Positions 1-13,025 of a stretch of DNA of 64,000 bases are shown here, piece after piece (position 1 is the first letter of the stretch; every line of letters begins with the position of its first letter). The notes beneath the pieces are model-generated. The model worked only from the letters and a program-made list of their open reading frames with translations, made no database searches and was not told where the DNA came from. The stretch comes from Sphagnum compactum. Lineage: Eukaryota > Bryophyta > Sphagnopsida > Sphagnales. The position numbers and the translations under genes are program-made. The DNA is taken from NCBI GenBank assembly GCA_965153455.1, contig OZ234501.1, forward strand, positions 6,200,001 to 6,264,000, given 5' to 3'.

Positions 1-340
1 CAACCAAATTTACAAGAATTCCTAAACCCAAATGAAAATAAGGGCAAATTTATTTTCGAATTTAGATTGTGAAACAAAACAAATAGAACAAGAACACGAC
101 ACGTGTGAAACAAGAATCCAACAAGATTTTATTACAAAGAATAAATAAAAATAGAACATTATGACAAGAAACATACCCAAATTTGGTGTTAAATAAACCA
201 ATTAAAGGTATGGGAATTTACCTTTATTTATACATATTAAACATTTAGTTCAAAAAAGTTTGTCAACTTGCAATGTACATGTGGCCCATGTTCACCCATA
301 AGTGCCCATGTGCACCCATGTGTGAACTATGAATGAACTA

Positions 341-535
341 AGACTCAAATAAGAATGAATTAAAATTCAACTAAAAGTGAACTAAGAGTTAATTAAAAGT
401 GAACTAGAAATAAATTAAAAGTTAATTAAAAATGAACTAAAAGTTAAACTAAAATGAATTAAAAATGAATTAGAAGTGAACTAAAAGTTAATTAAAAATA
501 AATTAAAACTAAACTAAAAGTTAAATATAAATTCA
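341..535. repeat. Degenerate short tandem repeat
   Basis: The 12-24 bp motif gaactaaaagttaattaaaa recurs with variation (gtgaactaagagttaatt, atgaactaaaagttaaact, and so on) for about 195 bp. The composition is nearly all A and T with regular GAACTA/AATTAA alternation. This is a decayed minisatellite with no coding sense. Confidence 0.65.
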
Positions 536-2282
536 TTACAAGTCATGGATGAACATTCAAATGAATGAATTCCATGGCATTGACATCCATGACAATAGGT
601 TTTTACATAACACAAGACAATAGATTGGAAAACAATTCATGTTTCATTTTGAAAACATCTATGCTTCCAATGGGTTTATCGTAAGTTGAATATAAAATTT
701 GAAAAACTTTAGGGTATAAAAGTAGGTAAGAAATATGTTTATAATTGAATATTTTTCTTAAACCTAACTTAAACCTAACCAATATATATGCAATATTCAT
801 GCATCTTAGAGGTCGAATTTCACACATTTGCACACCACAAAATTGATTAGAAGCTCTTTGGTGGGTGGTAGAATTAATAATTTCATAATAATTTGTGAAA
901 AGCTCATTAATTTTGTTGTTATTATAAATTTAACCCAAGTAATTTACCTTGTAGATTTAACATAATTTTACTTGGGTTTTAATTGGCATGGGTTTGGATA
1001 GGAATGGGGGAATGTTCATTTGATGTTGTTTGGTTTGCAACAAATCAAGGCTTATGAAACGCAAGCAAAGAGGTTTTTTCAATCACAAGTGCTGATGTTA
1101 GCATTGAATATATAAATGATTTTTTTGGGCCTAGGATGAACAAGAATGGGTGGAAATACAATGATGGCCCTGATCCAAAGATAACAAAGAAATTGTCGAT
1201 ATCTATTGTAGGGTTATTGGGAAGGATAAGGTCATGAACAAGTAATTGATAGTCACATTTGCTAAAGTAGTTGTTGCAAAATTGAAAAGCACACCCATCA
1301 ATTGGGCGGCCTTTGGTGCTCATACTATGCAACAACAAATCATGTTGGAAAAAACCCAAAGCAACAGGCAACAAAAGTCAAGGCAAATGGAATTGATAAA
1401 ACAACTTTAATTAAGCCAAAGGGAAGACCATTCTCACCCAACTTTTTGTTGAGTGATTCTCAAATAAAAGAGTGCATGAACCCTATCACATTAGGTCCAA
1501 TCAAAGGAGAGAAGAAAAAACCCTTTTCAAGTTCCCAAGTGTAGTTAGGGTCAAAATGTAAACCCCCACTTCCAACATCACGCTAACATGTGTGGTCTGT
1601 ATTAGAGGTAGATGTAATCAAAGATCTCTTACAGTTCAAGAAAGAGTTTTTACAATACATGAGAATGAAGGTTGAGAAATTGAAGTTTGACAAAGAAGAT
1701 TTGCTAGGGGAGTTTAGACTAACTAAATATGTAATACATGATATGCAAGTGATGCATGCGTAAGCTTCTTGAGACCTAGAGTTGTGTGATTCACAAATTT
1801 GTGCCTTAGAGTCCAATGCAAAGGTTCAAGAAGAGAGGAAATCAAATTTGAAGCTTAAGTTAGAAGGACTTTCAATGTTTGGAGAAGATCAATCCTAGAG
1901 AAAAGTTTTGGAGAAAGAAATGGTAGATTGTCATGTTTTATATAAACAAGTTCAATAAACTCAGTGATGCAAGATTTGACAGATAGATGGAATTCAAGAA
2001 TGAGCAACAATATATAGCAAGAGGTTCCAAATGTTTGAGAGGGAGTTCAAAGTTTCAAAATCCAAGTTGTTTGATTTCAAAATTGAGTTTGAGAATGTTC
2101 TTAAATAGATCTCTTTGTTAGAAAAGGAGATTGTGAGCATTGGCAACCAAGTCCAGAAGACTTAACCTTTAAGGCTAAACTCAAAATAAAGTATGAATAT
2201 CTACCTACCTACCTTGTTAATGAAATATTTATTTTCAATATATTTTGGCCAAATTTCAATGCCACATGATGAATTTTTACTA

Positions 2283-2337
2283 TGTCACGTGTCACAATCT
2301 AAAACCAAAAATTGGTCTTAGATTGTGACATGTGACA
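2283..2337. repeat. 20-bp-arm inverted repeat (hairpin)
   Basis: The left arm at 2283-2302 (tgtcacgtgtcacaatctaa) pairs with the right arm at 2318-2337 (ttagattgtgacatgtgaca) with one mismatch. The 15-nt loop contains a further small palindrome (accaa/ttggt). It could be the core of a foldback or MITE-like element. No target-site duplication was established. Confidence 0.75.
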
Positions 2338-3979
2338 TTTAGACCAAATGAATGATGTGGATTTTTTATTTTTTATTGTAAATTTCATTTCCGCAAACAA
2401 ATAATTATCGTGCCATTTGGTAGGAGTAAATTAGGCCATGTGGTGAAATTGTGTTCCATTTTAAAATAGACGACCAAAATATTTTTAAGTTAATATTTTT
2501 GAAATTTTAATTATGTTACCACATGGTAGCTAGTAACTACCCTATAATCTAATGACAAATAATGGAAAGTAGTCACAAGCATTATAAGGTTGGTCAACGG
2601 ATGAAAACACATTTGTTGACTATATATTTCATCTGTTGTTTGTGTTGACATCATGTTGAGGTTAACATTTGTGACTCCATGTTGAGTGCGACTACATTTA
2701 TGTAATTAATGAAATTTTAATTGTTTGGTTGTGATTATTTTGTAGTCACAAAATGATGTTTTTATTCTAATCACATTTGCTCATTGCACAATGGTTAGTG
2801 TGAAAATTTTGACAAAAATAATTCATCGTGGGATGATTGTCCAACATATATGGACAATTTATAAACATCAATGGCTAGTGTGTAGGGTTGCAAATAAAAG
2901 GTTTCCTTTTTAGATAATCCACCATAAATTGCTAAAAAAATTTGTGACTTATTTCTATAGATGGGGTTTTTTAATGTACTATTGCCAACCAATACATGTA
3001 GATAAAATTCTAGATTTCACAACCATAAAATCAAGGATTTTATTATGTAAAAAGACAACACTTCGTATGTTTCATATGTAATGTTTCAAAAATTTATGCA
3101 CCTAACTCTAAATGTGCCACATAAAACCAATAAAACAAAACAGTATCTTGCCTCCATACAATGTTTTTCACTTGCCCTTTGATTGTCAACCATATCCTTA
3201 TTCAATAATGTAAGTTTTAGGAAACCAAACTTCCATCATCAACCAAACATATGACCATTTGCTTTTTCAAAAAAAGATTATGCTTGATAACTTTCCTTTT
3301 ATTTAATCATTACTCTTTTTTGGGAAAGCTTTAGTCTCCTAACACCGAGCTTGTCATTGAGGACCTAAATCTAGGTACCATGAAAATTTTATCTTAAGCT
3401 TACATTCACTTAACATTAAACTATCAAACCCATTTGAATTTCAATGCCGAAGGATGCCAAGTAGACATTTACTTAACACTAACTTAACATCATGTGTGAA
3501 GAATGCACCTTTAACTAGAGACTATAGGCCAAAGCCAAGGAAAGGTTTTATTGTGATTAACATTTTGAAAATGCTTGTTTCATTTTCAACCCAAGGGCCA
3601 AATTAGAAGAAGTAACATGATTGATTAACCCATTGTTTTTAGTGCAAACTTCTGAATTTTCGTTCCCCAAAAAGATTTTCACAACAATACCGAGTAATCA
3701 TGCTTTCATCCCATGTTGCAAGTTACATTATCTCCATTCAAACAATAAGCTCTGTTTCATTAAGCACCCATCCCACATTTCTATAATCTCAAAGTGAATT
3801 CCACTAAACCCTCGTCACCACGTACTAAAAATTGCACTAAACCCCCAATCGGGTATCCAGCTGGGTATCAAAGTTGATAGCCAATGATTTATCAAAAACC
3901 AAATATCAAATTATTACATATAACCAAAGTTCTCAAAAGAATCAAATATGCACCTCAAACTGCCAAGTCTTTTGCCAGT

Positions 3980-4270
3980 TCTTTCACAAAACCTGACAGT
4001 TCTTTGAAGTTTTGGTAAGTACCCAGTTCTTTGAAGTTTTGGAAATCCCAAAACCAGCAGTTCATCGAATCCGAGTTTTTTTCAAGTACCCAGACCTGAC
4101 AGATCTTCGATTCTGAAAACTTTCAAATACACAGAACCAGCGGTTCTCTGATTCTGAATATTTCAAATACCCAAATACCCAGACCCAGTGGATCTTTGAT
4201 TCTGAAAACCTCAGATACCCAAAACTGGCAGTTCGTTTGTGAAATCTTCAAATACCTGGAACTGATTAGT
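3980..4270. repeat. Minisatellite, unit about 50 bp
   Basis: Units contain the series cagttcttTGAAgttttgg, then ccagacccagtggatctttg followed by attctgaaaa and caaataccc, repeated five or six times with drift. Read on the - strand it gives a pseudo-periodic peptide (FRIKDPLGLGIWVFEIFRIR). That follows from the repeat and is not evidence for a gene. Confidence 0.6.
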
Positions 4271-5967
4271 ATTACAGAAGTCAAATACCCGCCCCACACT
4301 GGTATGCACCTTAGGTTAATTGCAAACTTTTCATTCTCATTCATCGATATTTGAAAGAAACAGCTAATGTGAAACCACTCTAACCTTACCACTCAATACA
4401 AACAAATTTAACAAAAGGGGAAACGAAGATTCACAAAAGGAATAAGAAAAGAGTTCTGGGGTTGATTCGTTTTGGGGACTCAAATGGGTCACACTTTGGA
4501 TTGGTTGCTATTTATATAACACATAAATACTTATGCAATTGGATACAAGTTTGAACAATACATGTATAACACTTACGAGTTTGATGATAAATGTATAACA
4601 TTCAAACTAAATTGTTCCTACTGTGAAATAATCCATATCAACTGTCAATCAAGCAAATGACCATAGCACATAGAAAGTAAATAAAATAGAATATTGAAGT
4701 TTTCCTCTTGAAAGAAAAACATCAAGAAAGAAATTACCATGGGACGTAGAAAGACAAATAAATTGGAAGTTTCCACCTTGAAATAAAAACATGAATGAAA
4801 TTACCAAAGACTATCCAACACACAAAATGTTGGGTTCAAATAAATTTATGAAAATTCCTCAAATTTGAATAGCATATTTCCTCTCTTTGAGATTTAAAAA
4901 AAAAGAGCAAATGAAAGATTGAGAAATGAACATCCTATATTGAATTGACAAAAGAGGGAAAAAGAAAAAAAACGAAAAGTTCTATTATTAGCACAACTTT
5001 TTTCAATCCCTTGAGCATCATTATCATCTCAAATCATTGCTTTATTAGAAAGATATGCACCTCGTTATTCACTTCACAATTTCATCATGCTGCTTTCTTT
5101 GGGTTGTCATTGAACATTTGAGAGATCTCCCTTCAAGCAGCAGCATAAATGTTTGATCTTGTTGTAACATCTCCAAGCTTCCCATCTCCAAGCTCCTACA
5201 AACTTTCCCATTTTTGCCAAACAAGAATTCAATGCAGCATAATAGTTTCAAAGATGCATGGAAATTGTTGCAGAAGCTCATTCAAAGTTTGGGGGATGCA
5301 AAAAAGATCAAAAATATGTATAGCAGCACAAGACAACACACATGGACTTCAAGATATTCAAGTTGAATATGTACAGGGTCATCTTTCTTCAGCCTCCAAT
5401 AGTTAGTCAAGAAATCCAAGTTAGTGCAAAGTACTTTAAAAATTTCCACAACCCAACCCACAGATTTGTGTAAGGTCTATAAGAATACACAAACTTTGCA
5501 AATGTGGTCTACAAGAATACATAAACTTTGCAGATGTGGGGATGCACACACATTACTCCTCAACTCTCAATGTTGTGATTCAGGACCCATTTATTTGGTT
5601 TTCAGTAAAAATGGAAGGCAAGTGGTATGTTTTAGCGAACATCTCTAAAACAAGATACAATCTCAAGACTTGATTGTCATGATGCATGGTTAAAACTAGT
5701 GACAACTACCTGATACTGCCATGAGATAACATTGAGCATGTATACAGCACACACAAGAACAAGTGGGAAAGAAATTTTTTTTTCTTTTTATTTTTTCCAA
5801 TAAACTGCTGTGGACTAGCATGTTCATCATGTGTGTGAATCATATTAGCATCACATCAGAAGACCAAAAAATGAATTCTGTACAAAGCTTAGACTTGGTA
5901 TCACTGCAACAGTTGTAAAATGGGGCCCTAAAATGGAGCATCCTGGATGATCAAAACTCACCTAGTT

Positions 5968-8900
5968 TTAGAAGCCCGAGTACATGGTATCAGGAACATA
6001 AGAATCTTGCTGTAACTGCAACAATCGATTTTCAATGCTGGATAATACAGGCTTGTACCTGCAAAGAAAACCCACTGAAAACCATCAAATTCAATCTATG
6101 GGCTGCTGTACCCATAACCTCATAATAATAATAATCTTGTCTCATAACCACACTTATATAACAAGAGTTGTCACCACATGTATTTGTCTGATTTATCAGC
6201 TATGAGAATAAAGTATCAAGTGTTTCCTGGGTCAAGAGTGCTGTGAGGAGATCATAGTCGGCCACAACTTGATCGAAGTTCATCAGAGAGAATGTGTGAA
6301 ACCAATGCTGCAAGAGGAGTGTGAGATCATTACAGGCTGCTCAGGCTTGTCAAAGCCTGAACTGCGCGATTGAGATCAGCAGACTGCTGTATCACACGTG
6401 CACTTAACTCCTCAGCATGAGCCTGTGCCTTGGCTAACTCACGCTGCTCAAAGACCACCATCAAACATCCTCATTAATGTAATGAAAACCAACAGGAATA
6501 CCATCCAATAGAAACTGACAAAGCTTTATTTCAATGTAGTACCTAAGAAGTGGGTAACAGTCTGACAAAAAGGGAAAGTCCATAATTTGCACGACATAAA
6601 ATCAATGGGCATGATTAAAAACCCTATACCCTAAACCCTCAGAGAGACAGTGTTCTTTTTGTTGTCAAACCTTCAATTTGACTTCTTCACTGCTTCGAGC
6701 CTCAAATTGCAACGTTTCCTCATTGCCAGCACCGGTTCCAGTTTCAGAATCCAACACAAATGATGCTTGTGGGTGCTTTGGCATGACAGCAGCAATGGTG
6801 ATCTGCTCCTCACGCAACTGGTTCAGTTGTGCTCTCAGTTGACCATTCTGCTCCAGGCACTCTTGTACCTGCATGTGGCAAGTGAAACCGTGAGAATGAC
6901 ACTTGGGAGCATAGAACATACAACAAACTCCCTTGCGGCTAGGGCTTAGTGGGCTAGGGCTTAGGGGAAAAAAGAAACCTGAGGTAGTACAGAAGAGTTT
7001 ACTGAGGAGGGCTCACCTGCCTGTCCCATCGAGCAGAAACTCCATTTGACTCCTTGAGACTGTCCCTCAACCCTTCATTCTCCAAGAAAAGCCTTTCAAT
7101 CTCCAAGGATTGTGCATCAATCTGACCCAGATATTTCACGTAGAATTTGTTGACAGATTCAGCATGCCACATCTTTCACAACCAGTCTTACAGCAATTTC
7201 TGGCTTCATGTCCCACAACAAAGAGGTTCATCCACCACCTAGCCCTAAAACTGGCATGTGACAAAAGGACAAATAAACCATGAAGGTGGGATGTTTTGAT
7301 GAGAGATTTCACTCCCTAACCCAGAAAAAGGGCATTCAGTCACTACAAGGAGAAATAAATTGATGTGGAGGACAAAACAGACTAATCTCAGACTCTTGGC
7401 CTGACTTATAACACAACCTTCTACACAATGGTACTAGATCAAGTGACAAGCAGATGGACAATGGGATTCAGCACTTGCAAACAGAATATGAGGGGGCAAA
7501 CCTCAGCAAGAAGCTTCTGGCGTCCCTGCTCTTGTCGCTCCACCATTGATGCAAGCTCAGCTAGGTCGAGCTGGTTCTTGACCTTGTCTTTCTGCAATTG
7601 ATCACACTCTCAGGTTCCAAATTTGCAAACAAGAGCAACAGACATCAATGTCAAGACCTTCTGTAGCAACATGTATGGTAGTGACCACCTAAAACATGGG
7701 TTACTGTCCAAAGAAGTAGGGACTCATACCCTAGATGTTGCTGTATCCACAAGTGATGCATCTGTCAATGGGATTGTAACACTGCGTCATTGTGCAATCT
7801 CCTCAAGGTCTAGGACAATTGTACACACACAACTCAGTCTCACACAAAAACAGCTCTGAGAGAGCTAGAACTAAACAGAATAACATCTACCAGACATTGT
7901 ACTTAATTCCCATTACAAGATTACTCTGTTCACTTTGTTCACATGACCAAGCAGCATATTCAATAAGAATATAGTGCATGCAGCAGAGAAAGGGAGTTCA
8001 TTGAAACCCACCCACCATATATCTTTTGATTTGCAGCAACTAGCTCAGTCTGAAGATCTCGATTCTGGATAGTCAAAGCAGATACATGTAGACGCTCTGA
8101 TGCTACAGTCTGTTGCTCTTGTTGAAGCCTCCTTGCCAGTTCCTGGAAACCGAAGAACCAGCAGCCAGCTATATTTATATATATTTCAAACATGACATAA
8201 ATTTCATCATGCAGTAACATCATTAGCTGGTCTGGATCACGTATGGCACACCTGGAGCTCTTGCTTGAGACTGCTGATCTCCTGCTCAGCACTTTGCAGC
8301 TGCTCAGAGGAAGCTGCTGCATTGTCTGCTTGCTGGTCACTGTGGTGAAGCAATTTTAATTCTGCCCGAAGAGCTGCTGCATCTTCTTCGGCCTGGTGAT
8401 GCAGAAGCAAGACAAAAATTCTAATCAGTTGCACTTAGTGCATCCAACTGATAATTACAGCATCGCTTCATCACCTGACAACCATATAATGTCCTGCCAT
8501 ATGAACTGAAGACTCTCATTCTGTAAAAGTCAATAGCATCCTCATTCAAGCTTGCAACAAGCTTGTAAGCCTACTGCATAGAAAGAAATGCCTACATAGA
8601 GTGTAGAGGTTTAGGGTTTAGGGTTTAGGGTCCTGCACACTGACCAGTACACATTGAGCAAAAATCTGACAGTGTTACCTTATACTGCTCATCTTCTGTT
8701 TCTTGGAGCCTTCTCTTCAGCAATCGGACTTGTGCTACCATATCTTCCTGCTCTGACCACCAACAAACCACATCCCACATAGTACTATGTCAAGCTTGGA
8801 TCCATGTAGCCATTACCTAATGCTAATATTGCTAACATATATGCCATGACAACTTCACAAAAACACCACACTAGAAATTGAGGAATTCTAAACCCTAAAC

Positions 8901-10605
8901 CCTAAATCCCATGCAATGTCCCAAGGCTTGACTTCAAAAGGCTGGATTTTAGAACAGCCAAGTGAGGTGCTTGAAACACAGGTTTGGGTACAATCACGAC
9001 AACCCACATATTCTTACTGATGAAGTTACTGACAATTTTCAATGGTTTTTCCTTGCATCCTGACACAATATCTACCTGGGATATAACAATAGAGAGAGGG
9101 ACAGCCAACACACCCGTGACACAATTGCTGCATCTCGCTCCATTGTAGAGCTCTCTAAGGACTTCCTTAGAGTGGCCACTTCCTGTTCATCCAACAATCT
9201 CATCAGGAAGAGTGGGATCTTTTCAAGAAAAACAGAACCAGAAGCAGTACAATGTGCACAAGGCAAAAAAATTCAAGCAAAGGAATGGCATTGACACTCT
9301 TGTGAGAGACAAAAGATGGAAAAATGTGCAAATGAGGGAAAACAAGAGGAAGCAAAATTGGCATCCCAGTTTATTGGATGCAAGCTTGGGAGGTATTTCT
9401 GAAGAGTACAGACAAGATACCTGCAAGGATTGAGAACGACTCTGATTCAGGTCATCAGAGAGGCTTTGAATCTGCAAAACACTTTCTTCCCGTTGCCTTT
9501 GCAGCAGGTTTCTCTCTGATTCTAACATTTGAAGCTGTGACAAATGCAGTTTCAATCTTAGCAAGAGATCAGTTTTCCTGTTGGGATTGACTGGAAAGAG
9601 AATCAATTTCAAGCAAATTGAGGAGGACAGATGTAAAACCCGATATGAGTTGCTACAAACAAGACCCAGAAAACCCCAGATCCCCAATCTGGGTCATATC
9701 ACAAGAAGGCCATAACCTTCTATGAACAAGAAACCCCATCAAAGATCACGTACAACCCTTGCAAACAACCTGTATGCAGTTTTGCTAGAGAAGAATCCTG
9801 ACTGTATAATAAGGACCATCACTGAAAAGAGATTAGAGGAGATTCTGTACCTGAGTTACAAAGTCCAAACTTCTTTGTTTCTCAAACTGCAGCTCACCCT
9901 GCCAAAGCATCCAAAGAAAAACTTGGAAAAAGCAAACAGAGTTGAGCATCCAGTAAGCACCCCAAATGCTCTATCAAACTCCACAAGACAGAAACATCAC
10001 GGTGCCAAAGAAACACTGCACACCTCGAGATTGTTGATCCGAAGCAACAACACCTCCACCTCATTTTGTGCTGCAAATCTCATGTGTCAAAAACCAGCAA
10101 CCATATCAGAGGCCCAATATGTAAGTGTCCCAACAATGTTGATGCCATAATTTGGTCTGGTAAAAACCAAAAAAAAGGGGTGGTCAAAACCTGACCTGAT
10201 CCTGCTGCTGCAGCTGCAGCCTTCTTTCTTCGCACCTCTTCAAGCTGAAATCACAGAACCGAAACCAACCAACCAACCCCCCCCCAAAGAAAAAAAGAAC
10301 AACATTAAAAAATCAGAACCCAAAACCACCTGAACGTGAATGAGGCTAAAAATTCAACACACTTATGTATATGATCCCCTAATCAAATACATAAAATCCG
10401 GGAATCAAAACCCTAATTTACAAAACTGCAGTTTTATGCTCAATTTGCATGCACATCTCAGACCCAAAAAATTAGGGCTTCTATATTGAAGTACTCCTGC
10501 CCACTTCTTCACGATCAGAGCTTTTGTGCAAAAGCTTGATTCCATTTGCATACAGCCCCTTCTAATCTGACATCAGCGAAGCGGTAGGGAAAAAACTACA
10601 AGGAG

Positions 10606-10636
<31 letters not shown>

Positions 10637-10688
10637 TGCGTACCTTCTGACGACCCTTGAGTGCATGTTGTTGTTCCTGTGCGTCCAT
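5968..10688 (-). CDS. Conserved-looking coiled-coil protein, 14 exons, 432 aa, function unknown
   Basis: I do not recognise this gene by name. Exons on the - strand: 10644-10688, 10196-10244, 10024-10070, 9851-9898, 9421-9534, 9114-9182, 8679-8747, 8252-8392, 8016-8142, 7502-7587, 7017-7121, 6671-6868, 6334-6443 and 5968-6058. All introns are GT-AG. Every splice phase closes and the frame stays open from ATG (10688) to TAA (5968-5970). The protein starts MDAQEQQHALKGRQKLEEVR, then has an Ala/Lys patch. It is almost entirely heptad-like Leu/Glu/Gln/Lys coiled coil (about residues 30-400), with a short loop rich in Gly, Thr and Glu near residue 345. It ends in a distinct non-coil tail, YKPVLSSIENRLL...DTMYSGF. 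There is no signal peptide or membrane segment. It resembles long coiled-coil tether or scaffold proteins in composition, but a golgin or cytoskeletal role would be a guess. A telobox palindrome lies about 100 bp upstream. Confidence 0.85.
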
Positions 10689-10789
10689 AGCTCCTCGCAC
10701 TTCTCCTCTTCACAAATCCTCCTCCCGCTAAAAATGCGCTGCAGCACATGGGCCTTTCATTTGTTCGAATGTATGTGAGGAAATCATTG

Positions 10790-10808
10790 AAACCCTAGTC
10801 TAGGGTTT
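10790..10808. promoter_or_regulatory. Telobox palindrome upstream of the coiled-coil gene
   Basis: AAACCCTAG and CTAGGGTTT are separated by one base, a near-perfect inverted telobox about 100 bp upstream of the ATG at 10688. Teloboxes in plant promoters are known near translation and growth-related genes. A regulatory role here is inferred from sequence and position only. Confidence 0.4.
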
Positions 10809-10857
10809 GAAGAAGAAGAACAAGAAGAAGAAGATGGATTGGGACCTGCTTATTAGG

Positions 10858-11209
10858 GAACCTCAAACTGCACCTGGATCGAGACCTGGATCGATATTTG
10901 GGCCTGGATCTGGACTTCAAAACGCAATCCTTGGGTTTGAAGAACCTGGATCAGCACCTGGTTTGGGAACCTGAAGCTGCAGCTGTATCGAGAACTGGAC
11001 CCCGAGATCCGGACCTGGATCTCGGACTTCAAACCCCAATTCTTTGGGTTCGAAGAACCTGGATTGAGACCTGGTTTGGGAACTTCAATCTGCACCTGGA
11101 TTGAGACCTGGACCTGGATCTGGACTTCAAACCCCCAATCTTTGGCTTCGAAGAACCTGGATTGAGACCTGGTTTGGGAACTTCAAGCTGCACGTGGATC
11201 TGGACTTTT
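10858..11209. repeat. Minisatellite of 80-116 bp units (gaacctggat...ttgggttcgaa)
   Basis: Four diverged units begin near 10858, 10940, 11056 and 11153. Each runs gaacctggat(t/c)gagacctgg, tttgggaacttcaa, tgcacctggatctgg, acttcaaaccc and tttgg(g/c)ttcgaa. The unit lacks stops in several frames, so it generates long but meaningless open frames on both strands. A T-tract follows at 11207-11220. Confidence 0.8.
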
Positions 11210-11543
11210 TTTTTTTTTTTCCAATCATGATACAAAACTGAATTTGAATGTCGCACCATGTCCAGAAACTGCCCAAACTCCATCTACCCATACATGGTCT
11301 GCTTATCATAGTAGATTTGATATAGTTACATCTCAATTTTTTGATAATAGTAACAGAATGGTATATAAAAATGTCCCAATTCTAAGCAAACTTAAACAAG
11401 CCTTGGGCAAAGTTCTAATATGGAAATAATATATGTCAGTCCCAAGAACATTTCAACATCACAAAACAATTCCAAACCTACTTTAGTTGTGTCATGGGAT
11501 GCTTGTTCATTAAACATTTAAATCATAACTATTTTGTATTTTA

Positions 11544-12445
11544 TCAAAATTTGTTTTGCAACTGAGAGCATTGAAATCCAACATGTTTCACGTTGTGAAC
11601 AATCTTCAAGGCCTTTTGCTCCAAAACTTCTTCAAGCTTACATCTATCCAAATGTAACTTAGAAAATAAAGAATAGTAGGTGTAGATTGATTGTAACATT
11701 GCTTCAATCTTAGATGCCAGAGGTAGTTTTGACAATGTTTGTATTGTCATGTTTGTTTGGCGTGCAACACAAATTATTGTTGCATACTTTCATAATTTGT
11801 AAGGGTGTCCTTGTTGTAAAAGATGGAAAATTATCACAAATTGCAAAAACTTTGGCTTATTTTTAGTGTGCAAACCAACATTAACATGGTCGATAACAAA
11901 ACCTCTTGCATGCATTGTAACAAATAGTCGTTTATTTTTAGCATGTTGGCTATTTAAACTCATAAAATACTCTCCCACCTTCACACCAAACGTGGCAACA
12001 ATAGCGTTTTGTTGCCCATCATGTTTTTGTAAGCCATCAAATTTTAGGACAAATAACTTGTTTCTTTTCTCAACAAGACTGCAAACTTTACATTTCACCA
12101 TGGATAGTTTGCCATTAGGACCCATCGCTACCTTTGCCCAAATCAAATTTGTAGCCCAAATAAACTTTGTTAAGTTCCCATTCAGCTTTCTTGGCTTTCT
12201 TTAGCTTTGGAACAATAGGGTTAGAATAAAATGAAATAGGTTCTTCAACACCAACAACAGTGCCTGAAGAACAAGCACCAACTATAAATAAGGATTTGCT
12301 ACTACTATCTTGCAAATCTAGGGAGGGGGGCAACAAAATATTTATTTTTGCCACAATAGACTGGGAACTAAAAGAAGGATTGACAAGAACTAGAGAAAAA
12401 AAATGCTTAAACCTAAAATTTTCAAGAGGTTTTAGTGGAGCCATT
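11544..12445 (-). mobile_element. hAT-like transposase remnant with BED-type zinc-finger start
   Basis: On the - strand at 12090-12146 the peptide begins MIWAKVAMGPNGKLSMVKCK and continues CSL...KFDGLQKH. This resembles the N-terminal BED-like zinc-finger region of plant hAT-derived elements (zinc-finger-862-like or DUF4371 type). Further on, at 11577-11750, LSKLPLASKIEAMLQSIYTY followed by KLHLDRCKLEEVLEQKALKI matches the later part of the same transposase family. The parts lie in different frames and the catalytic centre between them is missing, so this is a deleted, dead copy. Confidence 0.6.
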
Positions 12446-12784
12446 AAAGATGGCGTGCAAAAAGACTAGACAATTCCACAAGATGTGAACAAAACAACAA
12501 ACAAGAGAAAAATCAACAAGTAAAGAGTCCAAAAGCTAAAATGATTCAAGCTCAAAGGTTTGAGGAATCCAAAAACATAAAACAAACCTCAGATTCCAAT
12601 AATTCAAAAAGAGGTCAATGAACACTAAAAACCCTTTCGATTTGCATAAAGGTTAAATGTTTGAGCTCAGTACCTAAGTATACAAGTCATCTATGACAAA
12701 GGTGGAAAATTTAGATCGTTTTCATTGACACATTCGATTAGCACAACTTGGAAACAATGTTCACTGGTTCGAAGTCCTTGCAAT

Positions 12785-13025
12785 AATCACTAAACCTAAA
12801 GCTTGATTCTCACAAGTTTGCAACATCTAGATTCCAAACTCCAAACACAAACTACTTAAATAGCAAGTTTAATGCAAGATCTCGATTCCCAGCTTTAACA
12901 ACAAGAAAACAAATAATCATCAAACCTAAAGCTTGAGTCTCACAAGTTTACAACATCTTGATTCCAAACTCCAAACACAAACTACTTAAATAGTAAGTTT
13001 AATGTAAGATCTTGACTTCAACAAC
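12785..13025. repeat. Direct tandem duplication, period about 130 bp
   Basis: The segment from aatcac at 12785 (followed by taaacctaaagcttgattct) recurs from aatcat at 12915 (followed by caaacctaaagcttgagtct). High similarity continues through ccaaacacaaactacttaaa to tttaatg(c/t)aagatct. The two copies differ by scattered substitutions and a small internal deletion in the second. Confidence 0.85.

Larger units (their letters stand above)
1..4990. other. AT-rich intergenic spacer, no supported gene
   Basis: No coding exon is supported here. The stretch is strongly AT-rich. It holds a degenerate short-period repeat (341-535), a long hairpin (2283-2337) and a roughly 50-bp minisatellite (3980-4270). 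Between 1050 and 2170 on the + strand there are short open patches in shifting frames, and those at 1600-2170 read like lysine/glutamate-rich coiled coil broken by stops. They may be the remains of an old gene or element. I recognise no family in them. Confidence 0.6.

Noticed and set aside
9550-9687. Extension of the fifth coiled-coil exon upstream to 9687
   Set aside because: That reading does not join the previous exon in phase. The acceptor at 9535 (gtcacag) does, and keeps the coiled coil continuous.
10853-11336. Open frames on both strands over the Gly/Pro/Ser-rich stretch
   Set aside because: They arise from the stop-free minisatellite unit. The same peptide repeats in several frames.
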